From Bacteroidota bacterium (GTDB lineage Bacteria > Bacteroidota > Bacteroidia > Chitinophagales > Chitinophagaceae): a stretch of 9,455 nt of DNA. Location of the stretch: the NCBI GenBank assembly GCA_023391315.1, contig JAEWBD010000084.1:1-9455 (forward strand). The letters run 5' to 3'. Positions 1-6,052 of this stretch are shown in pieces; within the stretch, counting starts at the first letter, position 1; every line of letters starts with the position of its first letter. The translations under genes were made by a program, and so were the position numbers. The notes under the pieces were generated by a model. The model had not been told where the DNA came from, did no database searches, and saw nothing but the letters and a program-made list of their open reading frames with translations.

Positions 1-361
1 GGTAATTTGTCATTTTTAAAAGATTTGGTCATCCTTTAAAACGACAATCCATCTTTTTGCAACAGCTTTTTTTATCCACTTTTCCACATAATGGTATACT
101 TAAATTCTTTTTTTAAACAGCTTCTTAGGCCATAAGTAAACAAGAAGTTCTTGCGACGGGTGCGAGTGCGGCTTACTTTGGACTGCGCGTGTATTGAAAT
201 GGTGTTAATAATATCAAACAGCATTAAACATAATTTTTACTCAGCCTAATACGGGGAAAATACAAATCTCAAAATTTATGGATGGCGCTTTGTATATACC
301 TAAAGTTATTAAGGTGAAATCGCTAATAATGTTCCATTGTCCCCTGTAAATGTTTAAAAAC
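1..361. other. Gene-poor AT-rich spacer at left edge
   Basis: No convincing complete gene is seen on either strand. Three things stand out. First, a GC-rich island (about 64% GC over 150-191) lies in otherwise AT-rich DNA; one plus frame through it is open from 129 to a TGA near 197 but has no start codon. Second, a short palindrome at 141-153 has arms CAAGAA and TTCTTG around a single G. Third, 72-88 holds two partial matches to the DnaA box (TTATCCACT and TTTTCCACA). On the minus strand, an ATG at 30-32 opens a frame that stays open to the window edge, but ten codons are too few to call a gene. Confidence 0.5.
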
Positions 362-390
362 AAAAAGGCCCGGAAATGTGCTTCCAGGCC
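362..390 (-). terminator. Rho-independent terminator of the YceI gene
   Basis: An inverted repeat has arms at 367-375 and 382-390 and a 6-nt loop. Read on the minus strand, the one non-Watson-Crick position is a G-U wobble, giving a continuous 9-bp stem followed by a T run (the A run at 362-366 on the plus strand). On the plus strand the same position is a C-A mismatch with no T run after the stem. It therefore looks like a one-directional terminator, placed 25 bp after the stop codon of the minus-strand gene. Confidence 0.8.
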
Positions 391-415
391 AGTTTCTATC
401 ACAAAAAACCCGTAC

Positions 416-1096
416 TTATTTAGCTGTTGCTTTTACATCCAGTCCAAGTTCAAAATCCTTGCTAACCATCCAGTCTGCCGGGTTTCCTTCTGCGCCATAT
501 CTAAGTCCCCATGAAGTTCTGTCAACTAAAAATTTTGCGGCGATATCAACATTTGAATCGCTAACCCTAATTTTTGCGGGAAAAGTTATATTGATTGTGC
601 TGTCTTTTATAGTGAGGTTGCCGCTTACCAGGTGGGTGGCGCCATCTGTGAGGCTTTTGGCCCTTGAAGAATCATAAGGTGCCACACCTGTTACAACAAA
701 TTTTGCAGTTGCATATTTTGCAGCATCAAAGAAATCAGGGCTTTTTAAATGGTTCTGAAGGTTAATTGCTTTTTTATCTTTTTCTGTAACAGAAGCTGAA
801 TCAACCCATAAACTGTTTACATCAACCGTAAAGCTTCCACCTGTTACAGCACCGTTTTCAACGGCAATGCTGCCGTCGGCAATTTTAAGCGTTCCATACC
901 TGGGCGCAAACCCGCCTTTATGGGTTGCCCTCCAGTTAACAAGGCTGTTATTAATATCGGCCAGATATTCTTTGCCTGTTGCTGCCGCAGCTTCCTGTTC
1001 GGAAGTTGTTGCAGCTTTATCCGATGAACTCGTACATGCGGTTAGCGTAATTACTGCTGCTGAAAAAATGAAAATCAGTTGTTTAATCTTACTCAT
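416..1096 (-). CDS. YceI-family lipoprotein (polyisoprenoid-binding type)
   Basis: A 226-residue protein. Residues 1-20 form a lipoprotein signal peptide (charged start, hydrophobic core) with lipobox LTAC and lipidated Cys21, followed by a Ser/Thr/Ala-rich linker to about residue 42. Residues 45-222 match the YceI domain, a lipocalin-like barrel that in characterised members binds polyisoprenoid lipids. Landmarks are NWRATHKGGF, LKSPDFFDAAKY, GNLTIKD and FLVDRTSWGLRYG. The predicted location is the envelope, membrane-anchored. The open frame extends upstream to an ATG at 1163-1165, but those codons run through the operator repeats and lack a signal peptide; starting at 1096 places the lipoprotein signal at the N-terminus and leaves a short leader behind the promoter box. 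The gene appears monocistronic, with its own promoter and terminator. The family is confident; the ligand and physiological role are unknown. Confidence 0.92.
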   Translation of the reverse strand: MSKIKQLIFIFSAAVITLTACTSSSDKAATTSEQEAAAATGKEYLADINNSLVNWRATHKGGFAPRYGTLKIADGSIAVENGAVTGGSFTVDVNSLWVDSASVTEKDKKAINLQNHLKSPDFFDAAKYATAKFVVTGVAPYDSSRAKSLTDGATHLVSGNLTIKDSTINITFPAKIRVSDSNVDIAAKFLVDRTSWGLRYGAEGNPADWMVSKDFELGLDVKATAK

Positions 1097-1123
1097 TGGG
1101 ATGTGTTTTTTTAATTGATACTG

Positions 1124-1131
1124 CAAAATTA
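1124..1131 (-). promoter_or_regulatory. Bacteroidota -7 box of the YceI gene
   Basis: On the minus strand this reads TAATTTTG, an exact match to the Bacteroidota -7 consensus TAnnTTTG, and is followed by C as is common. It predicts a start of transcription near 1117 and a leader of about 20 nt. No TTTG -33 element is found at the normal distance; that region is occupied by the 11-bp repeats instead, which suggests activator dependence. Confidence 0.65.
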
Positions 1132-1133
1132 AG

Positions 1134-1165
1134 TGTTTATACATGTATTTTGCATGTTTATACAT
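1134..1165 (-). promoter_or_regulatory. Paired 11-bp direct repeats, candidate operator of the YceI gene
   Basis: The plus-strand 11-mer TGTTTATACAT occurs exactly at 1134-1144 and 1155-1165, start to start 21 bp, about two helical turns, so both face the same side of DNA. The first copy lies 2 bp upstream of the -7 box and the second covers the expected -33 position. This placement between promoter elements is what MerR-family activators use. CarH/LitR-type photoreceptor regulators of that family bind direct repeats containing TACA, and each copy here contains TATACA. Assignment to such a regulator is inference; no MerR gene is in the window. Confidence 0.6.
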
Positions 1166-1235
1166 ATATTTTTATTTTAAAGAAATAAGATAATAGATAT
1201 TAATTAGTTGTGTTTTAGCTAATGGAAGTTGAATG

Positions 1236-1258
1236 GCATGTAAGATGTTTATACATGC
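1236..1258 (-). promoter_or_regulatory. Third distal operator-like copy with inverted-repeat arms
   Basis: The same 11-mer TGTTTATACAT recurs exactly at 1246-1256, in the same orientation, 91 bp further from the YceI gene than the second copy. Here it is embedded in an inverted repeat: GCATGTA at 1236-1242 and TACATGC at 1252-1258, with a 9-nt centre. It lies in the spacer after the M28 peptidase gene and has no promoter box beside it, so it could be an auxiliary distal site. Confidence 0.45.
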
Positions 1259-1314
1259 GACAGAACCGGCTTATTGATTACCCCGGAAAGCCGTTAAACT
1301 TTGAAAGCGTTAAA

Positions 1315-2607
1315 TTATCTCAGCTCGCTTGTATTTACACGGGCAGGCGTATCTTTTCCTGAAACGATGGAAACAGAGCTGGCAGCAATTGATTTGATTA
1401 TTTCTGCCATATTATTCAGGTCAAGTGTTCCAATTTCATCTTTCTGGGTATGATAATATTTTTCAGAATCCATTTTTGATGTGGAAATAGTATGCGCCGG
1501 AACGCCTTTCCTTGCCAGCGTGGCATTATCAGACCGGTAAAACAACTGTTGTTCAGGATATGGATCAGGATAAAATTTAAACTTGCTGCCTTCAAGATTT
1601 TTTTCAAGAATTTTGCCCATATCGGTTTTTTCATAACCGGTTATATAGGCAGAATTGGTGCCCCATTTACTCTCCGTACCAATCATTTCAATATTAAACA
1701 TGGCCATTACTTTCGAGGGATCGAGTTGGTTGGAAAAATATTCGGAGCCAAACCCGCCTATTTCTTCTGCCGTAAATGTTACAAATATTAATGTACGTGC
1801 ATTATTATTTAATGCCTTGAAGTACTTCGCCAGTAATATTACAGCCGTAGTTCCGGCGGCATCATCGTTGGCGCCGTTGTAAATGTAATCTCCTGTAGAA
1901 TCTGGCTCGCCAATACCAAGATGATCATAATGGCCAGAGAAAACAACATATTCATCTGGCTTTGTTTTACCGGGTAATACGCCTGCCACATTATTCAGTT
2001 CCTTTTTGCTGATGGTATTATCCAGGTTGATGGCAAATGAATTTGCTTCTTTAACACCAAATACAATAACAATTGATTTTGCCGTAGAATCCATGGAAGA
2101 GCTTCCCATACTTACTAACCTGCCTGCAAACCGTTTTAAAGAATTATCTGCCAGCACCAGCTGGTTTTTTGCGCTGCCAAATATCTGCCCTATTTTACTG
2201 CGCAGCTCGGCTACAGAGTCAATATGCACAATTTCAACAGCATCATTCTGCGTGAGGCTAACATGAGGTGCAAACGAAATAACGGCGAGGTTTGAATCAG
2301 CAATGGTAACACCATCAATTGTAACATTGGCGGTATTATTTTTTGTTTCGGTCATGTAAAAAACCTGGCGGTAACTGTTTAAACCCGGAAGGAACTGTAA
2401 TCCTGTTTGTTTAAATTCATTTTCAATAAAAGCAGATGCAGCGGCTATACCCGGTGAAAAAGTTTTGCGGCCCTGCATGGCATCGGAAGACAGAACTTTT
2501 TCAATGCGCTCCACTTCGGATGTTGTAATTATTTTATTAATATCCTGTGCCGATAAAGCAATACTGAATCCAACTAACAGCAATAACAATAAAAATTCTT
2601 TCCGCAT
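1315..2607 (-). CDS. Secreted M28-family zinc aminopeptidase
   Basis: A 430-residue protein. Residues 1-20 are a Sec signal peptide with a long Leu-rich core and likely cleavage at LSA|QD, so the enzyme acts in the periplasm or outside the cell. The C-terminal half is an M28 di-zinc peptidase. Expected ligands and catalytic residues by family pattern are His226 and Asp228 (SGHYDHLG), bridging Asp248 (GANDDAAG), Glu281/Glu282 (TAEE, base and ligand), Glu307 (NIEMIG) and His386 (YYHTQKD). Glu307 stands where many relatives have Asp. Residues about 100-200 carry no catalytic motif and may be an inserted protease-associated-type domain. The frame extends 23 codons upstream, but the signal peptide fixes the start at 2607. 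It is divergent from queA. The family is confident; the substrate is unknown, probably peptide N-termini. Confidence 0.9.
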   Translation of the reverse strand: MRKEFLLLLLLVGFSIALSAQDINKIITTSEVERIEKVLSSDAMQGRKTFSPGIAAASAFIENEFKQTGLQFLPGLNSYRQVFYMTETKNNTANVTIDGVTIADSNLAVISFAPHVSLTQNDAVEIVHIDSVAELRSKIGQIFGSAKNQLVLADNSLKRFAGRLVSMGSSSMDSTAKSIVIVFGVKEANSFAINLDNTISKKELNNVAGVLPGKTKPDEYVVFSGHYDHLGIGEPDSTGDYIYNGANDDAAGTTAVILLAKYFKALNNNARTLIFVTFTAEEIGGFGSEYFSNQLDPSKVMAMFNIEMIGTESKWGTNSAYITGYEKTDMGKILEKNLEGSKFKFYPDPYPEQQLFYRSDNATLARKGVPAHTISTSKMDSEKYYHTQKDEIGTLDLNNMAEIIKSIAASSVSIVSGKDTPARVNTSELR

Positions 2608-2626
2608 ATAAATAGGTTTAAAAAGA

Positions 2627-2660
2627 TAAAGATAAAGGCAGGTTTTATTTTTGAACCAAA
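2627..2660 (-). promoter_or_regulatory. Possible promoter of the M28 peptidase gene
   Basis: On the minus strand a TTTG -33 element (2657-2660) is followed after 22 bp by TATCTTTA (2627-2634), seven of eight matches to TAnnTTTG. This spacing is within the range known for Bacteroidota sigma-A promoters. It predicts a leader of roughly 15 nt. It is tentative because the final G of the -7 box is missing. Confidence 0.35.
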
Positions 2661-2720
2661 AGATTGACAAGTTCAAATTCTATTTTCTTGTTAAACCCTC
2701 CCTTATATATCTTTTTGAAT

Positions 2721-2728
2721 TACCTTTG
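2721..2728 (+). promoter_or_regulatory. Bacteroidota -7 box upstream of queA
   Basis: TACCTTTG matches TAnnTTTG exactly and continues with CAG, a common extension. No clear TTTG -33 element is seen 17-23 bp upstream. If used, transcription would start near 2735 and leave a leader of about 140 nt before queA, unusually long for this window. Confidence 0.55.
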
Positions 2729-2760
2729 CAGCCTTTATTTTTGAAAGGCATACGTTTTAA

Positions 2761-2849
2761 CCGCCCCGTAAGGCGGAAGCGGTTTGAATGTGGCACATAA
2801 TTTAGAATATAACACTTGAAATGCCGCATTTAATATATCTGGCATTTCA
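2761..2849 (+). other. Two hairpins in the queA leader
   Basis: The first hairpin has arms CCGCC (2761-2765) and GGCGG (2772-2776) with a 6-nt loop. An alternative pairing, AACCGC (2759-2764) with GCGGTT (2779-2784), would exclude it. The second has perfect 9-bp arms, TGAAATGCC (2817-2825) and GGCATTTCA (2841-2849), around a 15-nt AT-rich loop, ending 28 nt before the queA ATG. Neither is followed by a T run, so neither looks like a terminator. They could be a structured RNA leader or, for the second, a protein-binding palindrome. No match to a known preQ1 riboswitch class is recognised. Confidence 0.45.
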
Positions 2850-2877
2850 TCTGCAATAGAAAAAAACAAACATTCAG

Positions 2878-3927
2878 ATGAAACTTTCCCAATTCCGTTT
2901 TGACCTTCCTCTTAACCTTATTGCACAAAACCCTACAAAGCGTCGTGAAGACAGCCGCATGATGGTTGTACACCGCCAGACAGGGCAACTTGAGAACAAG
3001 CATTTTAAAGACATTCTTGATTATTTCGATGACAAAGATGTTTTTGTGGTAAATAACACAAAGGTTTTTCCGGCGCGCATGTATGGCCGCAAGGAAAAAA
3101 CCGGCGCCCGCATTGAAGTGTTTTTACTGCGTGAACTGAATAAGCCCAACCGCCTTTGGGATGTAATTGTTGATCCGGCAAGAAAAATACGCGTAGGCAA
3201 TAAATTGTATTTTGGTGAAAATGATGAACTGGTTGCTGAAGTAATTGACAATACAACAAGCCGTGGCAGAACCATTCGTTTTTTATGGGAAGGCGACGAT
3301 GCAAGCTTTCGCAATATGCTTGAATTTTTAGGTGAAACACCACTGCCTAAATACATTAAACGCAAGCCTGACGAAGAAGATAAAGAGCGTTATCAAACCG
3401 TGTATGCAAAAAATGAAGGCGCTGTGGCTGCACCAACAGCCGGTTTCCATTTTAGCCGGGAGCTGATAAAACGCTGCGAAATAAAAGGTATTCGCTTTGC
3501 CGAACTTACGTTGCACACAGGTCTTGGCACTTTTCGCCCGATAGAAGTGGAAGATCTCAGCAAGCATAAAATGGATGCTGAATATTACAGCATTGATGAA
3601 GAATGTTGCCAGATTGTAAATAAAGCAAAAGAAACCAGCCACCGCATCTGTTCCATCGGCACTACTACTATGCGCGCCATGGAAACAAGTTTTACTGCAC
3701 AAAAACTTTTAAAGCCAAGCGAAGGCTGGACAAACATTTTTATTCATCCGCCTTATAACTTTAATGTTGCAGACAGCCTGGTTACCAATTTCCATTTGCC
3801 CAAAACAAGTTTATTGATTATGGCTTGTGCATTTGCCGGCTATGATCTTGTAATGGAAGCTTATAAAAAAGCAATAAAAGATAAATACCGTTTCTTTAGT
3901 TATGGTGATGCCATGCTGATTATTTAA
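2878..3927 (+). CDS. queA: S-adenosylmethionine:tRNA ribosyltransferase-isomerase
   Basis: A 349-residue protein, the normal full length for QueA. The enzyme transfers and isomerises the ribosyl moiety of S-adenosylmethionine onto 7-aminomethyl-7-deazaguanine at the wobble position of tRNAs with GUN anticodons (Asp, Asn, His, Tyr), giving epoxyqueuosine; it is cytoplasmic. Family landmarks in order are FDLPLNLIAQNP near residue 8, VVNNTKVFPARMYG (about 57-70), APTAGFHF (about 185), HTGLGTFRPIEV (about 213), GTTTMRAMETS (about 262), and the C-terminal NFHLPKTSLLIMACAFAGY and FFSYGDAMLI. The ATG at 2878 is preceded by an A-rich stretch typical of Bacteroidota translation starts. Transcription probably starts at the -7 box at 2721 and ends at the shared hairpin at 3951. 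No other queuosine gene is in the window. Identification is near certain. Confidence 0.97.
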   Translation: MKLSQFRFDLPLNLIAQNPTKRREDSRMMVVHRQTGQLENKHFKDILDYFDDKDVFVVNNTKVFPARMYGRKEKTGARIEVFLLRELNKPNRLWDVIVDPARKIRVGNKLYFGENDELVAEVIDNTTSRGRTIRFLWEGDDASFRNMLEFLGETPLPKYIKRKPDEEDKERYQTVYAKNEGAVAAPTAGFHFSRELIKRCEIKGIRFAELTLHTGLGTFRPIEVEDLSKHKMDAEYYSIDEECCQIVNKAKETSHRICSIGTTTMRAMETSFTAQKLLKPSEGWTNIFIHPPYNFNVADSLVTNFHLPKTSLLIMACAFAGYDLVMEAYKKAIKDKYRFFSYGDAMLII

Positions 3928-3950
3928 GAGAAGGTTTAAAGCTGAATAAC

Positions 3951-3986
3951 AAAAAACCGGCTGATATGTTATCAGCCGGTTTTTTT
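3951..3986. terminator. Bidirectional rho-independent terminator
   Basis: A perfect GC-rich stem pairs 3957-3966 with 3970-3979 around a 3-nt TGT loop. It is extended by an A run on the left (3951-3956) and a T run on the right (3980-3986), so it works as a terminator when read from either side. It lies 23 bp after the queA stop and 24 bp after the stop of the minus-strand M56 gene, serving both convergent transcripts. Confidence 0.93.
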
Positions 3987-4010
3987 ATGTAATTACTATG
4001 GGTAATAATT

Positions 4011-5528
4011 TTATTGATACAGCTCCACAATCACAGAATACACATGCTTATTGCCATTCTTATCAAACGATTCTATAGTAATCATTTTTTTATAGCTGCT
4101 TTTTGTGTCCTTGCTTTCTTTTACAGAGATAGAATCACCGGTTGCGGCAATCATTGCTTCAAGCTGTTTAAAGTTTTGATAAGAAATGGCCTTTCGCAAT
4201 TGCTCTGTATTAAGCTGCACATTCGCTGCCACAGCCTGTTTAACTTCAGGCATGACTAACCGCAAAGAATCTAATTGCTGGCTTACATTATAAAGATAAT
4301 TCTGCTTAATCGCCAATTCATACCCGGCTTGTTTCAGCTCCGTCTCCCTAGTATTTATTTTTGCTTTTGAAGCTGTTTCCTTCTCTGCCTTTTGTTGTTG
4401 TTTAATCTCATTATCTTCCTGCCTGGCTTCGCTTTCCGTCAATTGTGCAACGGGCTCTTCTTCTACTTTATTCATAGCTACATTCGCAATATGCGTGGCA
4501 GATGCAGTATTAATTTTAGCAACATTTACAGGTTGAAATGCATGTATTGGTTGTCTGTTGTCAGATGGGGAAATAAGCATGCCAACAGCTATAACTAAAC
4601 TGAATAATCCCAATAATACTGGCCTGAAACCAATTGTTTGATGATGAGCTTTGTCATTATGCAACAACCTTTTTATTCTCAGCAGCAACAGGTTTTCTTT
4701 TCTGCCCTGCAGTGGCATAGCTATGGCAGGCATAGCTTTTAACCTGCCGAGTTTAAACAAAGCTTCGGCATAGTGCATTGAATTATACCTGAACTGTAAC
4801 ACCCAGTCATCACAGGCATTCTCTCTTTCCCTTTCAGTAATCTCCCCCAGCATGATTGAAAAAATATTAAAAAAGAATATTTTTTCAACGAGGTTTTGCA
4901 GCATATACAAAAGATAATCGGCGCGTTTTATATGCGCAAGCTCATGCAGTATAATGGCCTCGAGCTGCTGTGTTGAAAGATGATTAACGGCCGCAACCGG
5001 AATTAATATAATGGGTTTGAGAAAACCTGTTGTAAGCGGGCAGATAACTTTTTCGGATAAATAAATTTTTACTTTTCTATGTATGGAAAATAACTGTGCA
5101 CATTCCTGAACAAATATTCTTTGCTCAGCAGCAATTTTTCTGAGGCCCTGTTTTTTAATTTGCTGTGTATTTCCAAATACAAACGAAAGTTTTACAAGTT
5201 TATACAGTAATATACCTAAATATAAAGCCGCGGCATAAGGCATTACTGCGTCAATAAAAGAACCTGCATTCGTTACAAAATCAGCATTGCGGGCATTGAT
5301 GATTATTTTACCGGCGCCGGTTTTATAGGCGTTGATGCATGTATAAATAAATAAAGCAAAACCGCTTAACTGAGCGCCATAGGCAAGATTGAATTTTTGT
5401 GCAGCAGAAAGTTTAAAATTTCTCAAAACTACAATCACCGCAAGCCACAAAACCCCCATCTGCCACACGCTGGCAATAAGGCTGTAAGCTAATGCCTGTA
5501 AAAAAGACGATTGAGAGAATAACTGCAC
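4011..5528 (-). CDS. BlaR1-like M56-family membrane metalloprotease/sensor
   Basis: A 505-residue inner-membrane protein. Hydrophobic segments lie near residues 10-35, 48-66, 92-118, 205-228 and 302-320. The cytoplasmic zinc protease motif is HELAH (His195, Glu196, His199), with the downstream family motif ENACDD (Glu236, likely third ligand). In BlaR1/MecR1 relatives this protease is switched on by an external signal and leads to loss of the partner repressor. The region after about residue 321 would be periplasmic: a Glu/Lys/Gln-rich stretch (355-400, probably helical or coiled coil) and a tail ending in a short beta-rich segment. No penicillin-binding SxxK/SxN/KTG set or TonB-type domain is recognised there. 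The start is GTG, 5 nt after the repressor stop, indicating translational coupling; the next in-frame Met is residue 24, inside a membrane segment. Confidence 0.88.
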   Translation of the reverse strand: MQLFSQSSFLQALAYSLIASVWQMGVLWLAVIVVLRNFKLSAAQKFNLAYGAQLSGFALFIYTCINAYKTGAGKIIINARNADFVTNAGSFIDAVMPYAAALYLGILLYKLVKLSFVFGNTQQIKKQGLRKIAAEQRIFVQECAQLFSIHRKVKIYLSEKVICPLTTGFLKPIILIPVAAVNHLSTQQLEAIILHELAHIKRADYLLYMLQNLVEKIFFFNIFSIMLGEITERERENACDDWVLQFRYNSMHYAEALFKLGRLKAMPAIAMPLQGRKENLLLLRIKRLLHNDKAHHQTIGFRPVLLGLFSLVIAVGMLISPSDNRQPIHAFQPVNVAKINTASATHIANVAMNKVEEEPVAQLTESEARQEDNEIKQQQKAEKETASKAKINTRETELKQAGYELAIKQNYLYNVSQQLDSLRLVMPEVKQAVAANVQLNTEQLRKAISYQNFKQLEAMIAATGDSISVKESKDTKSSYKKMITIESFDKNGNKHVYSVIVELYQ

Positions 5529-5533
5529 GTTAG

Positions 5534-5914
5534 TTATTTTTTAAGACTATCCAATAGCTGCTGTATTTCGTTCAACTCTTCTTTGCTTGGCGTATGCGTG
5601 CCAAGCGCCTGCATTACTAATTGAGACCTTGAGCCACTAAACAATGTATCCACCATTTTATTTACCAGTTGCTGCTGCGTTTTTTCCCGGCTTACATTGG
5701 CCTGGTAAATATGTGTGCGGCTACTGTCATCGCGAATAACCAGGCCCTTTTCAAACATAATCTGCATCAGTTTAAGCGTGGTGGTGTAACCGCAATCCTT
5801 TGTTGCCGCCAGTTCTTCATGTACTTCCCGCACAGTGGCCTCACCTTTATCCCACAACACCCGCAGTATCTCCAGCTCACTATCGGTGGGTTTTAAAGCT
5901 TTCGTAGTATTCAT
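5534..5914 (-). CDS. BlaI/MecI/CopY-family winged-helix repressor
   Basis: A 126-residue protein, standard length for the family. Residues 7-75 form the winged-helix DNA-binding domain, with the typical LKPTDSELEILRVLWDKG opening, ATVREVHEEL, and YTTTLKLMQIMFEKGLV as the recognition helix and wing region. The remainder (about 76-126) is a helical dimerisation tail. In known systems the dimer represses its own operon and target genes until the partner BlaR1-type protease causes its cleavage. It is the first gene of a minus-strand operon with the M56 protease gene 5 nt downstream. The palindrome at 5940-5955, 26 bp before the ATG, is the likely autoregulatory operator. No beta-lactamase or penicillin-binding protein gene is nearby, so target genes must lie elsewhere. 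The family is confident; the regulon is unknown. Confidence 0.93.
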   Translation of the reverse strand: MNTTKALKPTDSELEILRVLWDKGEATVREVHEELAATKDCGYTTTLKLMQIMFEKGLVIRDDSSRTHIYQANVSREKTQQQLVNKMVDTLFSGSRSQLVMQALGTHTPSKEELNEIQQLLDSLKK

Positions 5915-5939
5915 TATTATTATTTTAACAGCGGCAATG

Positions 5940-5955
5940 TACGATTATATTCGTA
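5940..5955 (-). promoter_or_regulatory. Near-palindromic candidate BlaI-type operator
   Basis: A 16-bp inverted repeat with arms TACGA and TCGTA around a 6-bp AT core is self-complementary at 14 of 16 positions. It lies 26 bp upstream of the repressor gene and abuts a degenerate -7 box (TACATTGC on the minus strand, 5934-5941). BlaI/MecI repressors bind short AT-rich dyads with TACA/TGTA-like arms over their own promoter, so position and shape fit autoregulation. The sequence itself is not an exact match to the staphylococcal operator. Confidence 0.5.
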
Positions 5956-6052
5956 AAATGAACGTTAAGAAGAAATTTTTTTGATGAAAGGCCAAACATC
6001 GTCAGGCTTAATTTAGTTTTAATTCGGGAAAAACGCAACATAAACTAACGCT

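Noticed and set aside
72..88. Two DnaA-box-like sequences, possible replication origin
   Set aside because: Both are imperfect, there are only two, and no dnaA, dnaN or AT-rich unwinding region with clustered boxes is visible.
1097..1165. Upstream extension of the YceI reading frame, adding 23 residues
   Set aside because: The extra codons are the operator repeats and promoter box; the lipoprotein signal peptide begins at the internal Met encoded at 1096.
1267..1293. Hairpin CGGCTT/AAGCCG after the M28 peptidase gene as terminator
   Set aside because: The stem is only 6 bp with a 15-nt loop, and no T run follows on the minus strand.
2608..2676. Upstream extension of the M28 peptidase frame, adding 23 residues
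   Set aside because: A clean signal peptide starts at the Met encoded at 2607, and the extension overlaps the candidate promoter.
2735..2877. Known preQ1 riboswitch upstream of queA
   Set aside because: The hairpins do not show the compact stem-loop and A-rich tail of the known preQ1-I class, nor a recognisable larger class; left as an unassigned structured leader.
3005..3702. Minus-strand open frames of 112-124 codons inside queA
   Set aside because: These are shadows of a highly conserved plus-strand gene, with composition unlike real proteins of this genome.
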